NCBI GenBank assembly: GCA_020860385.1
Contig: JAJBUK010000039.1
Span: forward strand, 1-64,000
Length of the DNA stretch: 64,000 nucleotides
Source: Clostridiales bacterium
Lineage (GTDB): Bacteria > Bacillota > Clostridia > Oscillospirales > Oscillospiraceae
Direction of reading: 5' to 3'
Of this stretch, positions 29,818 to 39,588 are shown piece after piece. The notes beneath the pieces were generated by a model. That model was given only the letters and a program-made list of their open reading frames with translations. It ran no database searches and was not told the DNA's origin. A program made the translations under genes and the position numbers. Numbering within the stretch: position 1 is the first letter of the stretch; each line of letters opens with the position of its first letter.

Positions 29818-32478
29818 ATGAAACTGATGGCCATTGACGGCAACTCCATTGTGAACCGCGCCTTTTACGGCGTGAAGCTGCTCTCCACCCAGGATGGGCG
29901 GTATACTAACGCCATTTACGGCTTCCTGACGATTCTGTTGAAGCTGCTGGACGAGGAGCAGCCGGAGGGGCTGTGCGTCACCTTTGACCGGAAAGCCCCC
30001 ACCTTCCGCCATACCGCCTATGCGGGGTACAAGGCCAACCGCCACCCCATGCCGGAGGAGTTGGCCCAGCAGATGCCGGCGCTGAAAGAGGTGCTGGCGG
30101 CTATGAACATCCCCATGTACGAGTTGGACGGCTGGGAGGCGGACGACCTGCTGGGCACCATCTCCCGCAGGTGCGAGGCTGCGGGGTGGGACTGCGTCAT
30201 CTCCACCGGCGACAAGGACTCCCTCCAGCTGGTGACCGACCACACCACGGTGAAGCTGGTCACCTCCCGCATGGGCCAGACCAACACCGTCAACATGACG
30301 CCGGAGGTGTTCCGGGCGCAGTACGGTTTTGATCCCATCCATATGATAGACCTGAAAGCCCTGATGGGGGACTCCTCGGACAACTACCCCGGCGTCAAGG
30401 GCATTGGGGAAAAGACCGCTATGGGGCTGGTGCAGCAGTACGGCAGCGTGGAGGAGCTCTACGCCCGCTTTGACGAGATACCCCTCAAGCCCGCCCAGCG
30501 TCGGCGGCTGGACGAGGGCCGGGAGGACGTGAAATTGAGCTATGACCTGGCCACCATCCGCACCGACGCCCCCATCGACTTCGCGCCGGAGCAGACCTTG
30601 CGCCGCAGCTATGACAATGACAGGCTCTACGTCCTGTTTTTGGATTTGGAGTTCTCCAAGCTGACCCGCCGGTTTGGCTTGACCCCGCCGGAGGCGTCCC
30701 CGGTGCAGGCCCAGGAGGAGCCGGAGGTTCACGCGGAGGTGGTGGATCTGCTGACAGAGGAGCAGTTCCGGGCCGTCCTCCCCAAATGGCAGGCGGCGGA
30801 CTATGTGGTGGTACTGCCCCGGGAGGATTTGGAGGCTGTGACCGTCAGCCTGGAGGACGGGAGCCAATCCTGGCTGTATGACATCCGTTGGAGCCGCTAT
30901 CAGGGGGACTACAACGCCCTGCTCCGGGCGCTGTTCTCCAAAGAGGTACGAAAGGCGGCCCACTGCGTCAAGGAGCTGTGCAATCAGCTGCTGGGGCAGG
31001 GACTGCCCGCGGAGGGCTTCGTCTTTGACACGGCGCTTGGGGCCTACCTGCTGGAGCCCACGGCGGGAAGCTACGACCTGCACCGCCTGGCCATGACCTA
31101 TTTCAAGCGAGATATGGAGTCCGGGGCCCAGAAGAAGGCCGACGACGGCTTCCAGACCCTGTCCGACGACGTGAAGGAGCAGACCGCCCGGTATGAGGAC
31201 AACGCCCTCATCGCCGCCCTCTGCCAGGCGGAGGGGGAGAAGCTGGAAGCGTGCGGTCTGACGGGGGTACTGACCGACATCGAGCTGCCCCTCTGCCCGG
31301 TGCTGGCGGAAATGGAGCGGGCCGGTGTGCTGGTGGACAGGCAGGCGCTGGTCACCTTTGGGGAGATGCTGCAAACCGGCATTGCCGCCGCTCAGTCCGC
31401 CATCTATGGCTACGCCGGGGAGGAGTTCAACATCAACTCTACCCAGCAGCTGGGCCACATCCTCTTTGACAAGCTCCAGCTCCCCGCCTATAAAAAGACG
31501 AAGCGGGGCTACTCCACCTCCGCCGAGGTGCTGGAGAAGCTACAGGGCCATCACCCCATCATCGGGGAGATTCTGGAATACCGCCAGCTGGCCAAGCTGA
31601 AATCCACCTATGTGGACGGGCTGACCAAGGTCATCGAGCCGGACGGCCGCATCCGCACCTCCTTCCAGAACACTGTCACCGCCACAGGGCGGCTGTCCTC
31701 CGTGGAGCCGAATTTGCAGAACATCCCCGTCCGCACCCCCCTGGGGGCGGAGATGCGGAAGATGTTCATCGCCGCCCCCGGCAATGTGCTGGTGGACGCG
31801 GACTACTCCCAAATCGAGCTGCGGCTGCTGGCCCACATCGCCGACGACAAGGCCATGCAGGAGGGCTTCAACAGCCTGGGGGTGGACATTCACACCGCCA
31901 CCGCCGCCCAGGTGTTCGGCGTGCCGCTGGAGGACGTGACGAGAGAAATGCGCTCCGCCGCCAAAGCGGTGAACTTCGGCATCGTCTACGGTATCTCCGC
32001 CTACTCCCTGTCCCAGGATCTCCACGTCACCGTGGCGGAGGCTAAGGACTATATGGAGCGGTACTTCGCCACCTACTCCGGCGTCCGGGCCTACCAGAAG
32101 GCGGTGGTGGAGCAGGCCAAGGCGGACGGCTACGTCTCCACCCTGGCGGGGCGGCGGCGCTGGCTGCCGGAGCTGAAAAGCAGCAACTTCAACCTCCGCT
32201 CCTTCGGGGAGCGGGTTGCGCTGAATATGCCCATCCAGGGCACGGCGGCGGACATCATCAAGCTGGCCATGATCCGGGTGCAGAACCGGCTGAAGGCGGA
32301 GGGCTTGCAGGGCCGGCTGGTCTTGCAGGTTCACGATGAGCTGATCGTGGAGTGCCCGGAGGCAGAGGGGGCGCAGGTGGCCCAACTGCTGGAGGAGGAG
32401 ATGGAACAGGTCATCTCCCTGAAGGTGCCGCTGGTGGCCGAGGCCAAGGTGGGCCACAGCTGGGCAGACGCCCACTGA
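29818..32478 (+). CDS. polA: DNA polymerase I
   Basis: 5' nuclease domain and Pol A domain DADYSQIELRLLAHIA, QVHDELIVE; ATG 29818. Confidence 0.95.
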   Translation: MKLMAIDGNSIVNRAFYGVKLLSTQDGRYTNAIYGFLTILLKLLDEEQPEGLCVTFDRKAPTFRHTAYAGYKANRHPMPEELAQQMPALKEVLAAMNIPMYELDGWEADDLLGTISRRCEAAGWDCVISTGDKDSLQLVTDHTTVKLVTSRMGQTNTVNMTPEVFRAQYGFDPIHMIDLKALMGDSSDNYPGVKGIGEKTAMGLVQQYGSVEELYARFDEIPLKPAQRRRLDEGREDVKLSYDLATIRTDAPIDFAPEQTLRRSYDNDRLYVLFLDLEFSKLTRRFGLTPPEASPVQAQEEPEVHAEVVDLLTEEQFRAVLPKWQAADYVVVLPREDLEAVTVSLEDGSQSWLYDIRWSRYQGDYNALLRALFSKEVRKAAHCVKELCNQLLGQGLPAEGFVFDTALGAYLLEPTAGSYDLHRLAMTYFKRDMESGAQKKADDGFQTLSDDVKEQTARYEDNALIAALCQAEGEKLEACGLTGVLTDIELPLCPVLAEMERAGVLVDRQALVTFGEMLQTGIAAAQSAIYGYAGEEFNINSTQQLGHILFDKLQLPAYKKTKRGYSTSAEVLEKLQGHHPIIGEILEYRQLAKLKSTYVDGLTKVIEPDGRIRTSFQNTVTATGRLSSVEPNLQNIPVRTPLGAEMRKMFIAAPGNVLVDADYSQIELRLLAHIADDKAMQEGFNSLGVDIHTATAAQVFGVPLEDVTREMRSAAKAVNFGIVYGISAYSLSQDLHVTVAEAKDYMERYFATYSGVRAYQKAVVEQAKADGYVSTLAGRRRWLPELKSSNFNLRSFGERVALNMPIQGTAADIIKLAMIRVQNRLKAEGLQGRLVLQVHDELIVECPEAEGAQVAQLLEEEMEQVISLKVPLVAEAKVGHSWADAH

Positions 32479-32508
32479 CCCATCACAGACAGAATGTGAG
32501 GAATCGCC

Positions 32509-33021
32509 ATGAATTTTGTACCATATAACGCCAGCATTGCCAAGCGGGAGCCAGTGGGCTACCGTCTGCTCCCCATGGACAGGGACACCGCAGAGCAGGT
32601 GGCCCAAATCGAGGTTCAGAACTTCTCCCACCCCTGGACGCTGGAGATGCTGGAGGAGGAGTTGGAGAACCCCCTGTCCTCCTTCATCGTGGCCTACGGC
32701 AGCAACGGCGTGGTGCTGGGCTACGCTGGGCTGACGGTGGTGGCCGGAGAGGGCTATATCAACAATATCGCCGTCCGGCAGGAGTACCGGAAGCAGGGGG
32801 TGGCCTCGGCGCTGCTGGGGGTGTTCTTAAAGTTTGGCCGGGCGCAAAACCTGTCCTTCCTGACGCTGGAGGTGCGTCCGTCCAATATCGCGGCCAAAAA
32901 CCTCTATATGAAGCACGGCTTTGCCCAGGTGGGCCGCCGGAAGGACTACTATGACGACCCCAAGGAGGACGCCCTCATCATGACGCTGGACTTTCGGAAG
33001 GAAGGGGAGGAGCCGGTATGA
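32509..33021 (+). CDS. rimI: Ribosomal protein S18-alanine N-acetyltransferase
   Basis: GNAT: EGYINNIAVRQEYRKQGVASALLG, LEVRPSNIAAKNLYMKHGF. Confidence 0.9.
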   Translation: MNFVPYNASIAKREPVGYRLLPMDRDTAEQVAQIEVQNFSHPWTLEMLEEELENPLSSFIVAYGSNGVVLGYAGLTVVAGEGYINNIAVRQEYRKQGVASALLGVFLKFGRAQNLSFLTLEVRPSNIAAKNLYMKHGFAQVGRRKDYYDDPKEDALIMTLDFRKEGEEPV

Positions 33022-34049
33022 TACTCCTGGCCGTGGAATCCTCCTGCGACGAGACCGCCGTAGCGGTGGTGGAGGACGGGCGCAGGGTGCTGTCCGACGC
33101 CATCGCCTCCCAGGTGGATATGCACACGATTTACGGCGGCGTGGTGCCGGAGATCGCCTCCCGGAAGCACCTGGAGGCCATCTATCCGCTGGCAGACCAG
33201 GCCCTCCGGGATGCAGGCGTCACCCGGCGGGACATCGACGCCGTGGCCTGCACCTACGCCCCCGGCCTCATCGGGGCGGTGCTGGTGGGGGTGAACTTCG
33301 CCAAAAGCGTGGCCTACGGCCTGGAGGTGCCCCTGGTGCCGGTACACCATGTCCGGGGCCATATCGCCGCCAACTACATCACCCACCCAGACTTGGAGCC
33401 GCCCTTCCTGTGCCTCTGTGTCTCCGGCGGCAACACCCTGCTGGTGGACGTGCAGGATTACACCAAAATGCGCCTCCTGGGGGCTACCCGGGACGATGCG
33501 GCGGGAGAGTGCTTTGACAAGGTGGCCCGGGTGCTGGGCATCGGCTACCCCGGCGGCGGCCCTATGGACCGGCTGAGCCAGGGGGGCGACCCCAAGCGGT
33601 ACCATCTGCCCCGCTCCAAGGTGGACGGTGCGCCGCTGGATATGTCCTTCTCCGGGCTGAAAACGGCGGCGCTGAACCTGATTCACAACGCCCAGCAGAA
33701 GGGGGAGACGCTGAACCTGCCCGACTTCGCCGCCAGCTTCGCCGCCGCCATTGCGGACGAACTGGTGCCCCGGGCCATGTTGGCTTCGGAGCAGCTGGGC
33801 TACGGCAAGGTGGCCTGCGCCGGGGGCGTGGCCGCCAACTCCACCATCCGCGCCCGGCTGGAGGAAGCCTGCGCCCAGCGGGGGGACAGACTGTATCTGC
33901 CGAAGCTGTCCCTCTGCGGGGACAACGGGGCTATGATCGGCTGTCAGGGCTATTATGAGTTCCTGGCGGGCAATCTTGGGGACAGCAGCCTGAACGGCTA
34001 TGCCAACCGGGACATCGGGCTGGACTGCCCGGCCTGCCGGAGCGAATAG
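33018..34049 (+). CDS. tsaD: tRNA N6-adenosine threonylcarbamoyltransferase TsaD
   Basis: LAVESSCDETAVAVVEDG, GLIGAVLVGVNFAKS, VHHVRGHI. Confidence 0.95.
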   Translation: MILLAVESSCDETAVAVVEDGRRVLSDAIASQVDMHTIYGGVVPEIASRKHLEAIYPLADQALRDAGVTRRDIDAVACTYAPGLIGAVLVGVNFAKSVAYGLEVPLVPVHHVRGHIAANYITHPDLEPPFLCLCVSGGNTLLVDVQDYTKMRLLGATRDDAAGECFDKVARVLGIGYPGGGPMDRLSQGGDPKRYHLPRSKVDGAPLDMSFSGLKTAALNLIHNAQQKGETLNLPDFAASFAAAIADELVPRAMLASEQLGYGKVACAGGVAANSTIRARLEEACAQRGDRLYLPKLSLCGDNGAMIGCQGYYEFLAGNLGDSSLNGYANRDIGLDCPACRSE

Positions 34050-34225
34050 GACCGTTATTCTACACGAAACAGGCACTATCCTGTTCTGCTCAGGAAACGG
34101 CTTGCGGCAGAGAAAGAAATTTTCTAAACCGCAACCGTCGGTTGACAAAGTGCAAGGCCGGGATGGTGGCGTCGCAACCGCCCCATCTGCTATCATAGCG
34201 CCATCAAATCAAGGAGGCGTTCAGT

Positions 34226-34879
34226 ATGAATCTGGCAGACAGAATCCAAACATTACGGAAAGAAAAGGGTATTTCCCAGGAAGAATTGGCGGAGCAGGCG
34301 GGTGTGTCCCGGCAGGCCGTCTCGAAGTGGGAGAGCGGCCAAAGCACCCCAGAATTGGAGAAGCTCATTTTGCTCAGCGACTACTTCGGCGTCACCACGG
34401 ACTATCTCTTAAAGGGGACGGAGCCAGTCCCCGCCGCCCCGGAGCACCCGGAGCATTGGACAGACGCCCGCATCTTTACCGTCGTCGCCACGGCCTACAA
34501 CTTTGCGGGTCTGGTGGTCGCGATCTGCATCTGGGTCGCCTGGCAGACTGTGGCGTCGGTGGCGGTGGGGTTTGTCCTCATGGCCATCGGCTGCGCCGTC
34601 TTTGCCGTGGGGCAGTATGTCGGGACGCAGAAGCAGGACGCGCGGGAACTGTTCACGCTACTGAACGTGTGGCCGCTGACGCTGATGCCGATTTCCTGTG
34701 CGTTCAACATGATAGACGGAGTGCTGGGAGGCTTTTCCTGGCAGTTGATGCCTGTCCCGGAGTTAGGCAACTCCCTCCTGAACTACGGCCTGTGCTGGCT
34801 GCTGTACCTGGCCCTCTGTATTGGGACGGATGCCGTAGTGTGGAGCAGGCGGAAGGAGCGGCGTTCCGCAGAGAAATAG
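34226..34879 (+). CDS. XRE-family regulator with C-terminal membrane segments
   Basis: [46 protein letters not shown]. Confidence 0.88.
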   Translation: MNLADRIQTLRKEKGISQEELAEQAGVSRQAVSKWESGQSTPELEKLILLSDYFGVTTDYLLKGTEPVPAAPEHPEHWTDARIFTVVATAYNFAGLVVAICIWVAWQTVASVAVGFVLMAIGCAVFAVGQYVGTQKQDARELFTLLNVWPLTLMPISCAFNMIDGVLGGFSWQLMPVPELGNSLLNYGLCWLLYLALCIGTDAVVWSRRKERRSAEK

Positions 34880-34938
34880 AGCGATATACTGCTATAATCG
34901 GATAGTATTTTAATATATTGGGGCGTGATGAGGAAACT

Positions 34939-36339
34939 ATGAAAGGCGATTTTACCCAGGGCAAGATGTGGCGGAATATCCTGACCCAGGCGGTGCCGCT
35001 GACGGTGGCCCAGCTGGTGCAGGTGCTCTATAACATCGTGGACCGAATTTACATCGGCCATCTGCCGGAGGGCGGCGAGCTGGCCCTCACCGGCATCGGC
35101 ATTTCCGCCCCCATCGTCACCCTCATCAGCGCCTTCACTCTGCTGTTCGGTCAGGGCGGAGCGCCCCTCTGCGCCATTGCGGAGGGAGCCGGGAATCAGG
35201 AGCGGGCCCAGCGCATCTTCGGCAACACCCTGTCCCTGTTGCTGGGGACTTCGGCGGTGGTGCTGGCGGTCTGCCTCGTCTTTGAGCGGCAGATTTTGTT
35301 CCTGTTCGGGGCCAGCGAGGAGACCTACGCCTACGCCCATCAGTACTTCTCCGTCTACATCCTGGGGACAGTGTGCGTCATGTTCAGCACCGGCATGAAC
35401 GGCTTTATCAACCTGCAGGGCTATCCCAGGGTGGGGATGCTGACCACGGTGCTGGGTGCGGTCATCAACCTGGCGTTGGACCCGGTGTTCATCTTCGGGC
35501 TGAACCTGGGCATCACCGGCGCGGCAACGGCCACGGTGCTGGCCCAGACGGTGTCCGCCCTGTGGGTGCTGCAATTCTTCCTGAGCAAAAAATCCCGGCT
35601 CCGGATCCGCCGGGCCGACCTGGCGGTGCAGCCCAAGCTGGCCAGAGAAATCACCGCCTTGGGGCTGACCGGGTTTATGATGTCCGCTACCAACTCCCTG
35701 GTGCAAATCGTCTGCAACCAAATGCTGGGCGCTTATGGCGGCGACCTGTACATCAGCGTCATGACCGTCCTGAACTCCGTCCGGGAGCTGTTCACCCTGC
35801 CGGTGCAGGGGCTGACCTCCGGGGCGCAGCCGGTGCTGGGGTACAACTACGGTGCGAAGGATTACCGCCGGGTGCGCCAGGGCATCGCCTTTATGGCGGC
35901 GCTGGGCTTCGGCTACACGCTGGTGGCCTGGCTGGCGATTCTGCTGCTGCCCCACGCCTTTGTGGGGCTGTTCACCACGGACAGCGCCCTGCTGGACGCG
36001 GGGACGGAGGCGATTCGGATTTACTTCTTCGCCTTCGTGTTCATGTCGCTGCAATTTTCCGCCCAGTCCACCTTCGTGGCCCTGGGGAAGGCCCGCTCCG
36101 CCGTATTCTTCTCCATCTTCCGGAAGGTGATTTTGGTGGTGCCGCTGACGCTGCTGCTGCCCCGGTGGATGGGGGTGTACGGCGTGTTTGTGGCGGAGCC
36201 CATCTCCAACGTCGTCGGCGGGCTGGCCTCCTTCCTCACCATGCTGGCCACCGTCTGGCGGCCCCTGGGGCGGGAGGCCCGGCAGGAGCCGCCTTCCCTC
36301 GCGGAGAATCAAAAATCTGCCTTTGAGAACCACTTGTGA
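34939..36339 (+). CDS. MATE family efflux transporter
   Basis: MKGDFTQGKMWRNILTQAVPLTVAQLVQVLYNIVDRIYIGHL; about 12 TM segments. Confidence 0.92.
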   Translation: MKGDFTQGKMWRNILTQAVPLTVAQLVQVLYNIVDRIYIGHLPEGGELALTGIGISAPIVTLISAFTLLFGQGGAPLCAIAEGAGNQERAQRIFGNTLSLLLGTSAVVLAVCLVFERQILFLFGASEETYAYAHQYFSVYILGTVCVMFSTGMNGFINLQGYPRVGMLTTVLGAVINLALDPVFIFGLNLGITGAATATVLAQTVSALWVLQFFLSKKSRLRIRRADLAVQPKLAREITALGLTGFMMSATNSLVQIVCNQMLGAYGGDLYISVMTVLNSVRELFTLPVQGLTSGAQPVLGYNYGAKDYRRVRQGIAFMAALGFGYTLVAWLAILLLPHAFVGLFTTDSALLDAGTEAIRIYFFAFVFMSLQFSAQSTFVALGKARSAVFFSIFRKVILVVPLTLLLPRWMGVYGVFVAEPISNVVGGLASFLTMLATVWRPLGREARQEPPSLAENQKSAFENHL

Positions 36340-36417
36340 ATCTTTGCAAAATCAAACTTGCATTTTTGACAAAAAAGGGCAGTTTAAACGAAGTTGCAGG
36401 GAATGAAAAATGCAGGC

Positions 36418-36447
36418 TTGACAGGACAAGCTTGCAAGTAGTATACT
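36418..36447 (+). promoter_or_regulatory. Putative amt promoter (TTGACA-N18-TATACT)
   Basis: TTGACA 36418-36423, TATACT 36442-36447. Confidence 0.6.
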
Positions 36448-36456
36448 GTCACCATC

Positions 36457-36509
36457 AGAAAGACAAGGACGTCAGAACCCTCTGAATCGTCCCTGTCTTT
36501 CTCTTTTTT
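36457..36509 (+). terminator. Long terminator-like hairpin between promoter and amt (attenuator candidate)
   Basis: agaaagaca.ggacg.tcaga-accc-tctga..cgtcc.tgtctttct then ctttttt. Confidence 0.7.
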
Positions 36510-36602
36510 GCGGATTTCCGCACCGTTTGGCAGCCACATTGTTCCAGATACTGCGGGGCAGTGTGTGCGAAGACTACGCTTTTCATGAAAGGGAGAGTTT
36601 AT

Positions 36603-38312
36603 ATGGATGCAGTATTTAGTGTATGGTACCTGATCGGAGCAGCGTTGGTGTTCTGGATGCAGGCCGGCTTCGCCATGGTGGAGGCGGGCTTCACCCGGGC
36701 CAAGAACTCCGGCAACATCATCATGAAGAACCTGATGGACTTCTGTATTGGTACCGTCGTGTTCATCCTCATCGGCTTCAGCCTGCTGCTGGGCGAAGAT
36801 GTGGCCGGCCTCATCGGCAAGCCGGGCTTTGACATCTTCACCGCCTACGAGGGGTTCAACTTCTCGGACTTCGTGTTCAACCTGGTGTTCTGCGCCACCA
36901 CCGCTACCATCGTCTCCGGCGCTATGGCGGAGCGTACCAAGTTCCTGTCCTATTGCATTTACTCCGCGGTCATCTCCGCGCTGATTTACCCCATCGAGGC
37001 CCACTGGATTTGGGGCGGCGGCTGGCTGGCCCAGCTGGGCTTCCATGACTTCGCCGGTTCCTGCGCCATCCACATGGTAGGCGGCATCTCCGCCCTCATC
37101 GGCGCAAAGATGCTTGGCCCCCGTATCGGCAAGTTCACCAAGCAGAAGGACGGCTCCGTCAAGGTCGGCAGCTTCCCCGGACATAACCTGCCCCTGGGCG
37201 CGCTGGGCGTGTTCATCCTGTGGCTGGGCTGGTACGGCTTCAACGGCGCTGCCGCCACCACCGTGGAGCAGCTGGGCTCCATCTTCCTGACCACCACTGT
37301 GGCCCCCGCTGTGGCCACAGTCACCTGCATGATTTTCACCTGGGTCAAGTACGGCAAGCCCGACGTCTCCATGTGTCTGAACGCCTCTCTGGCCGGTCTG
37401 GTGGGCATCACCGCCCCCTGCGACGTCACCGACTGCCTGGGTGCGGCCATCATCGGCATCGTGTCCGGCCTGCTGGTCTGCTTCGGCGTGTGGCTGCTGG
37501 ACTACAAGCTCCGCATTGACGACCCTGTGGGCGCTGTGGCGGTTCACTGCCTGAACGGCATCTGGGGTACTATCGCGGTTGGCCTGTTTGCCACCACTTC
37601 CGCCCCCGGCAATGACACCCTGGTGGGCCTGTTCTACGGCGGCGGCTTCGGCCTGCTGGGAACCCAGCTGCTGGGCGTCGTCTCTGTAGCCGCCTGGACT
37701 GCCGTCACCATCACCCTGACCTTCTTCATCATCAATAAGACTGTGGGCCTCCGCGTCTCCGCTGAGGAGGAAGTCCAGGGCCTGGACCCCACTGAGCATG
37801 GCCTGACCAGCGCCTACGCGGACTTCGCCCCCATGCCCCACTATTCCGGCAGCGGCCTGCCTGCCGCCGTCACCGGCGAGGTGCCGGTAGAGGCTGCCGT
37901 GCCTGTGGAGGTCAAGAGCGCCCCGCCTGCGGCGGCGGCTCCGGCAGGCGAGAAGATCACCAAGCTGGAAATCGTAGTGAAGCAGGAGCGGTTCCCCGCC
38001 CTGAAGGACGCCCTGATGGAAGCGGGCGTCACCGGCATGACCGTCACCAACGTCCTGGGCTGCGGCGTCCAGAAGGGCCGCCCCGAGTACTACCGCGGCG
38101 TTGTGCATGAAGCCACCCTGCTGCCCCGGATGCAGGTGGAGGTGGTGGTCAGCACCATCCCGGTGGAGACCATCATCGACACCGCCAAGAAGGTGCTGTA
38201 CACCGGCCACTACGGCGACGGCAAGATCTTCGTCTACGATGTGGAGAACGTGGTCAAAATCCGCACCGGCGAGGAAGGCATGAACGCCCTCCAGGACGAA
38301 GAGCAGTATTAA
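36603..38312 (+). CDS. amt: Ammonium transporter (Amt) fused to C-terminal P-II domain
   Basis: Amt core FWMQAGFAMVEAGFTRAKNSGNI; C-terminal KLEIVVKQERFPALKDALMEAGVTGMTVTNVLGCG...GDGKIFVYDVENVVKIRTGEEG. Confidence 0.93.
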   Translation: MDAVFSVWYLIGAALVFWMQAGFAMVEAGFTRAKNSGNIIMKNLMDFCIGTVVFILIGFSLLLGEDVAGLIGKPGFDIFTAYEGFNFSDFVFNLVFCATTATIVSGAMAERTKFLSYCIYSAVISALIYPIEAHWIWGGGWLAQLGFHDFAGSCAIHMVGGISALIGAKMLGPRIGKFTKQKDGSVKVGSFPGHNLPLGALGVFILWLGWYGFNGAAATTVEQLGSIFLTTTVAPAVATVTCMIFTWVKYGKPDVSMCLNASLAGLVGITAPCDVTDCLGAAIIGIVSGLLVCFGVWLLDYKLRIDDPVGAVAVHCLNGIWGTIAVGLFATTSAPGNDTLVGLFYGGGFGLLGTQLLGVVSVAAWTAVTITLTFFIINKTVGLRVSAEEEVQGLDPTEHGLTSAYADFAPMPHYSGSGLPAAVTGEVPVEAAVPVEVKSAPPAAAAPAGEKITKLEIVVKQERFPALKDALMEAGVTGMTVTNVLGCGVQKGRPEYYRGVVHEATLLPRMQVEVVVSTIPVETIIDTAKKVLYTGHYGDGKIFVYDVENVVKIRTGEEGMNALQDEEQY

Positions 38313-38365
38313 CCCCCTCCGCTGCCCCTGGCAGCCCGCAGCATAACCCCTCAGCAAAAGAATAC

Positions 38366-38402
38366 CAGACGAACGGGAGACCGTTCGTCTGGTTTTTTGT
38401 TT
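38366..38402 (+). terminator. Terminator after amt
   Basis: ccagacgaacgg-gaga-ccgttcgtctggttttttgttt. Confidence 0.85.
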
Positions 38403-38562
38403 GCATGGAGGTGATTTGTAGCACAGGTAAAATGCTTTTCAGGCATGGCTGGCTATCGGAATTAGGCATTTGATATTAAAGCGATGGGGCGTTATAATAG
38501 AAGCAGAAAAGCCTGGAAGGCAGGCCATTCAAATTTCCTATTATCAGACAGGGGGGATGACC

Positions 38563-38754
38563 ATGACCATCACGGAAATTGAAGCAATGCTGGAATCAGG
38601 AGAAAAGACGCCGGAGCAAAAGCTGCGCCTGCTCAAGAAGGTTCGGGCGACGCTGATGGAAGAGCTCCACGGCCAGCAGCAGCTGGTGGACCAGGTGGAC
38701 TACCTGATTTATACGCTGCAACCGACGAAAAAGACAAGGAGGACACTGATATGA
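38563..38754 (+). CDS. Small protein resembling MerR C-terminal coiled-coil without a DNA-binding domain
   Basis: MTITEIEAMLESGEKTPEQKLRLLKKVRATLMEELHGQQQLVDQVDYLIYTL. Confidence 0.5.
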   Translation: MTITEIEAMLESGEKTPEQKLRLLKKVRATLMEELHGQQQLVDQVDYLIYTLQPTKKTRRTLI

Positions 38755-39230
38755 CAAGCAAAACGTTAGTAGCATATTTTTCGGCCAGCGGCGTCACCGC
38801 AGGCGTGGCGAAGCGGCTGGCCCAGGCGACAGACGCGGACCTGTATGAAATCAGGCCGGAAGCGCCTTACACCGCCGCCGATTTGGACTGGACGAACAAG
38901 CACTCCCGCAGCTCGGTGGAGATGAGCAACCTGTCCAGCCGTCCGGCGCTGGCCGACCAGGACGCCAACATCGCCGGGTATGACACCGTCTTTCTGGGGT
39001 TCCCCATCTGGTGGGGCGTCGCGCCCACCATCATCAACACATTCCTGGAGTGCTATGACTTTTCCGGGAAGAAAATCGTCCTCTTCGCCACCTCCGGCGG
39101 CAGCGGCTTTGGCCGGACGGCGGACGTGCTGAAAGCGTCCGTCTCGCCGGATACGGTCATTGTGACCGGCAAGCTCCTGCCCGGCAGCGCCTCCGAGGCG
39201 AGCCTGAAAAAGTGGGTTCAGACGGTGTGA
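38751..39230 (+). CDS. Flavodoxin
   Basis: LVAYFSASGVTAGVAKRLA, FLGFPIWWGVAPTIINTFLE, LFATSGGSGFG. Confidence 0.9.
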   Translation: MTSKTLVAYFSASGVTAGVAKRLAQATDADLYEIRPEAPYTAADLDWTNKHSRSSVEMSNLSSRPALADQDANIAGYDTVFLGFPIWWGVAPTIINTFLECYDFSGKKIVLFATSGGSGFGRTADVLKASVSPDTVIVTGKLLPGSASEASLKKWVQTV

Positions 39231-39240
39231 GGAGGCGCAT

Positions 39241-39573
39241 ATGGCAATCGCAGTCAACCTCTATTACACCGGACGGGGCGGAAACGCCAGGAAATTCGCC
39301 CAGGAAATGCTATCCAGCGGCACGGTGGAGCAGATACGGGCCGAGGAGGGAAACCTCCGCTATGAGTATTTCTTCCCCATGGACGACCCGGAGACCGTAC
39401 TGCTGATCGACGCCTGGGACGACCAGGCGGCGCTGGATGCGCACCACGCCTCCCCTATGATGGAAACCATTGCCCGGCTGCGGGAGAAGTACGACCTGCA
39501 TATGCGCGTCGAGCGCTATCACTCTGACGAAGAGGGCGTTCCTACTCAGGACACACAGTTTATCAGACCATAA
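39241..39573 (+). CDS. Putative quinol monooxygenase (ABM domain)
   Basis: AVNLYYTGRGGNARKFAQEML...RYEYFFPMDDPETVLLIDAWDDQAALDAHHAS. Confidence 0.82.
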   Translation: MAIAVNLYYTGRGGNARKFAQEMLSSGTVEQIRAEEGNLRYEYFFPMDDPETVLLIDAWDDQAALDAHHASPMMETIARLREKYDLHMRVERYHSDEEGVPTQDTQFIRP

Positions 39574-39588
39574 GACGGAGGTATTACC

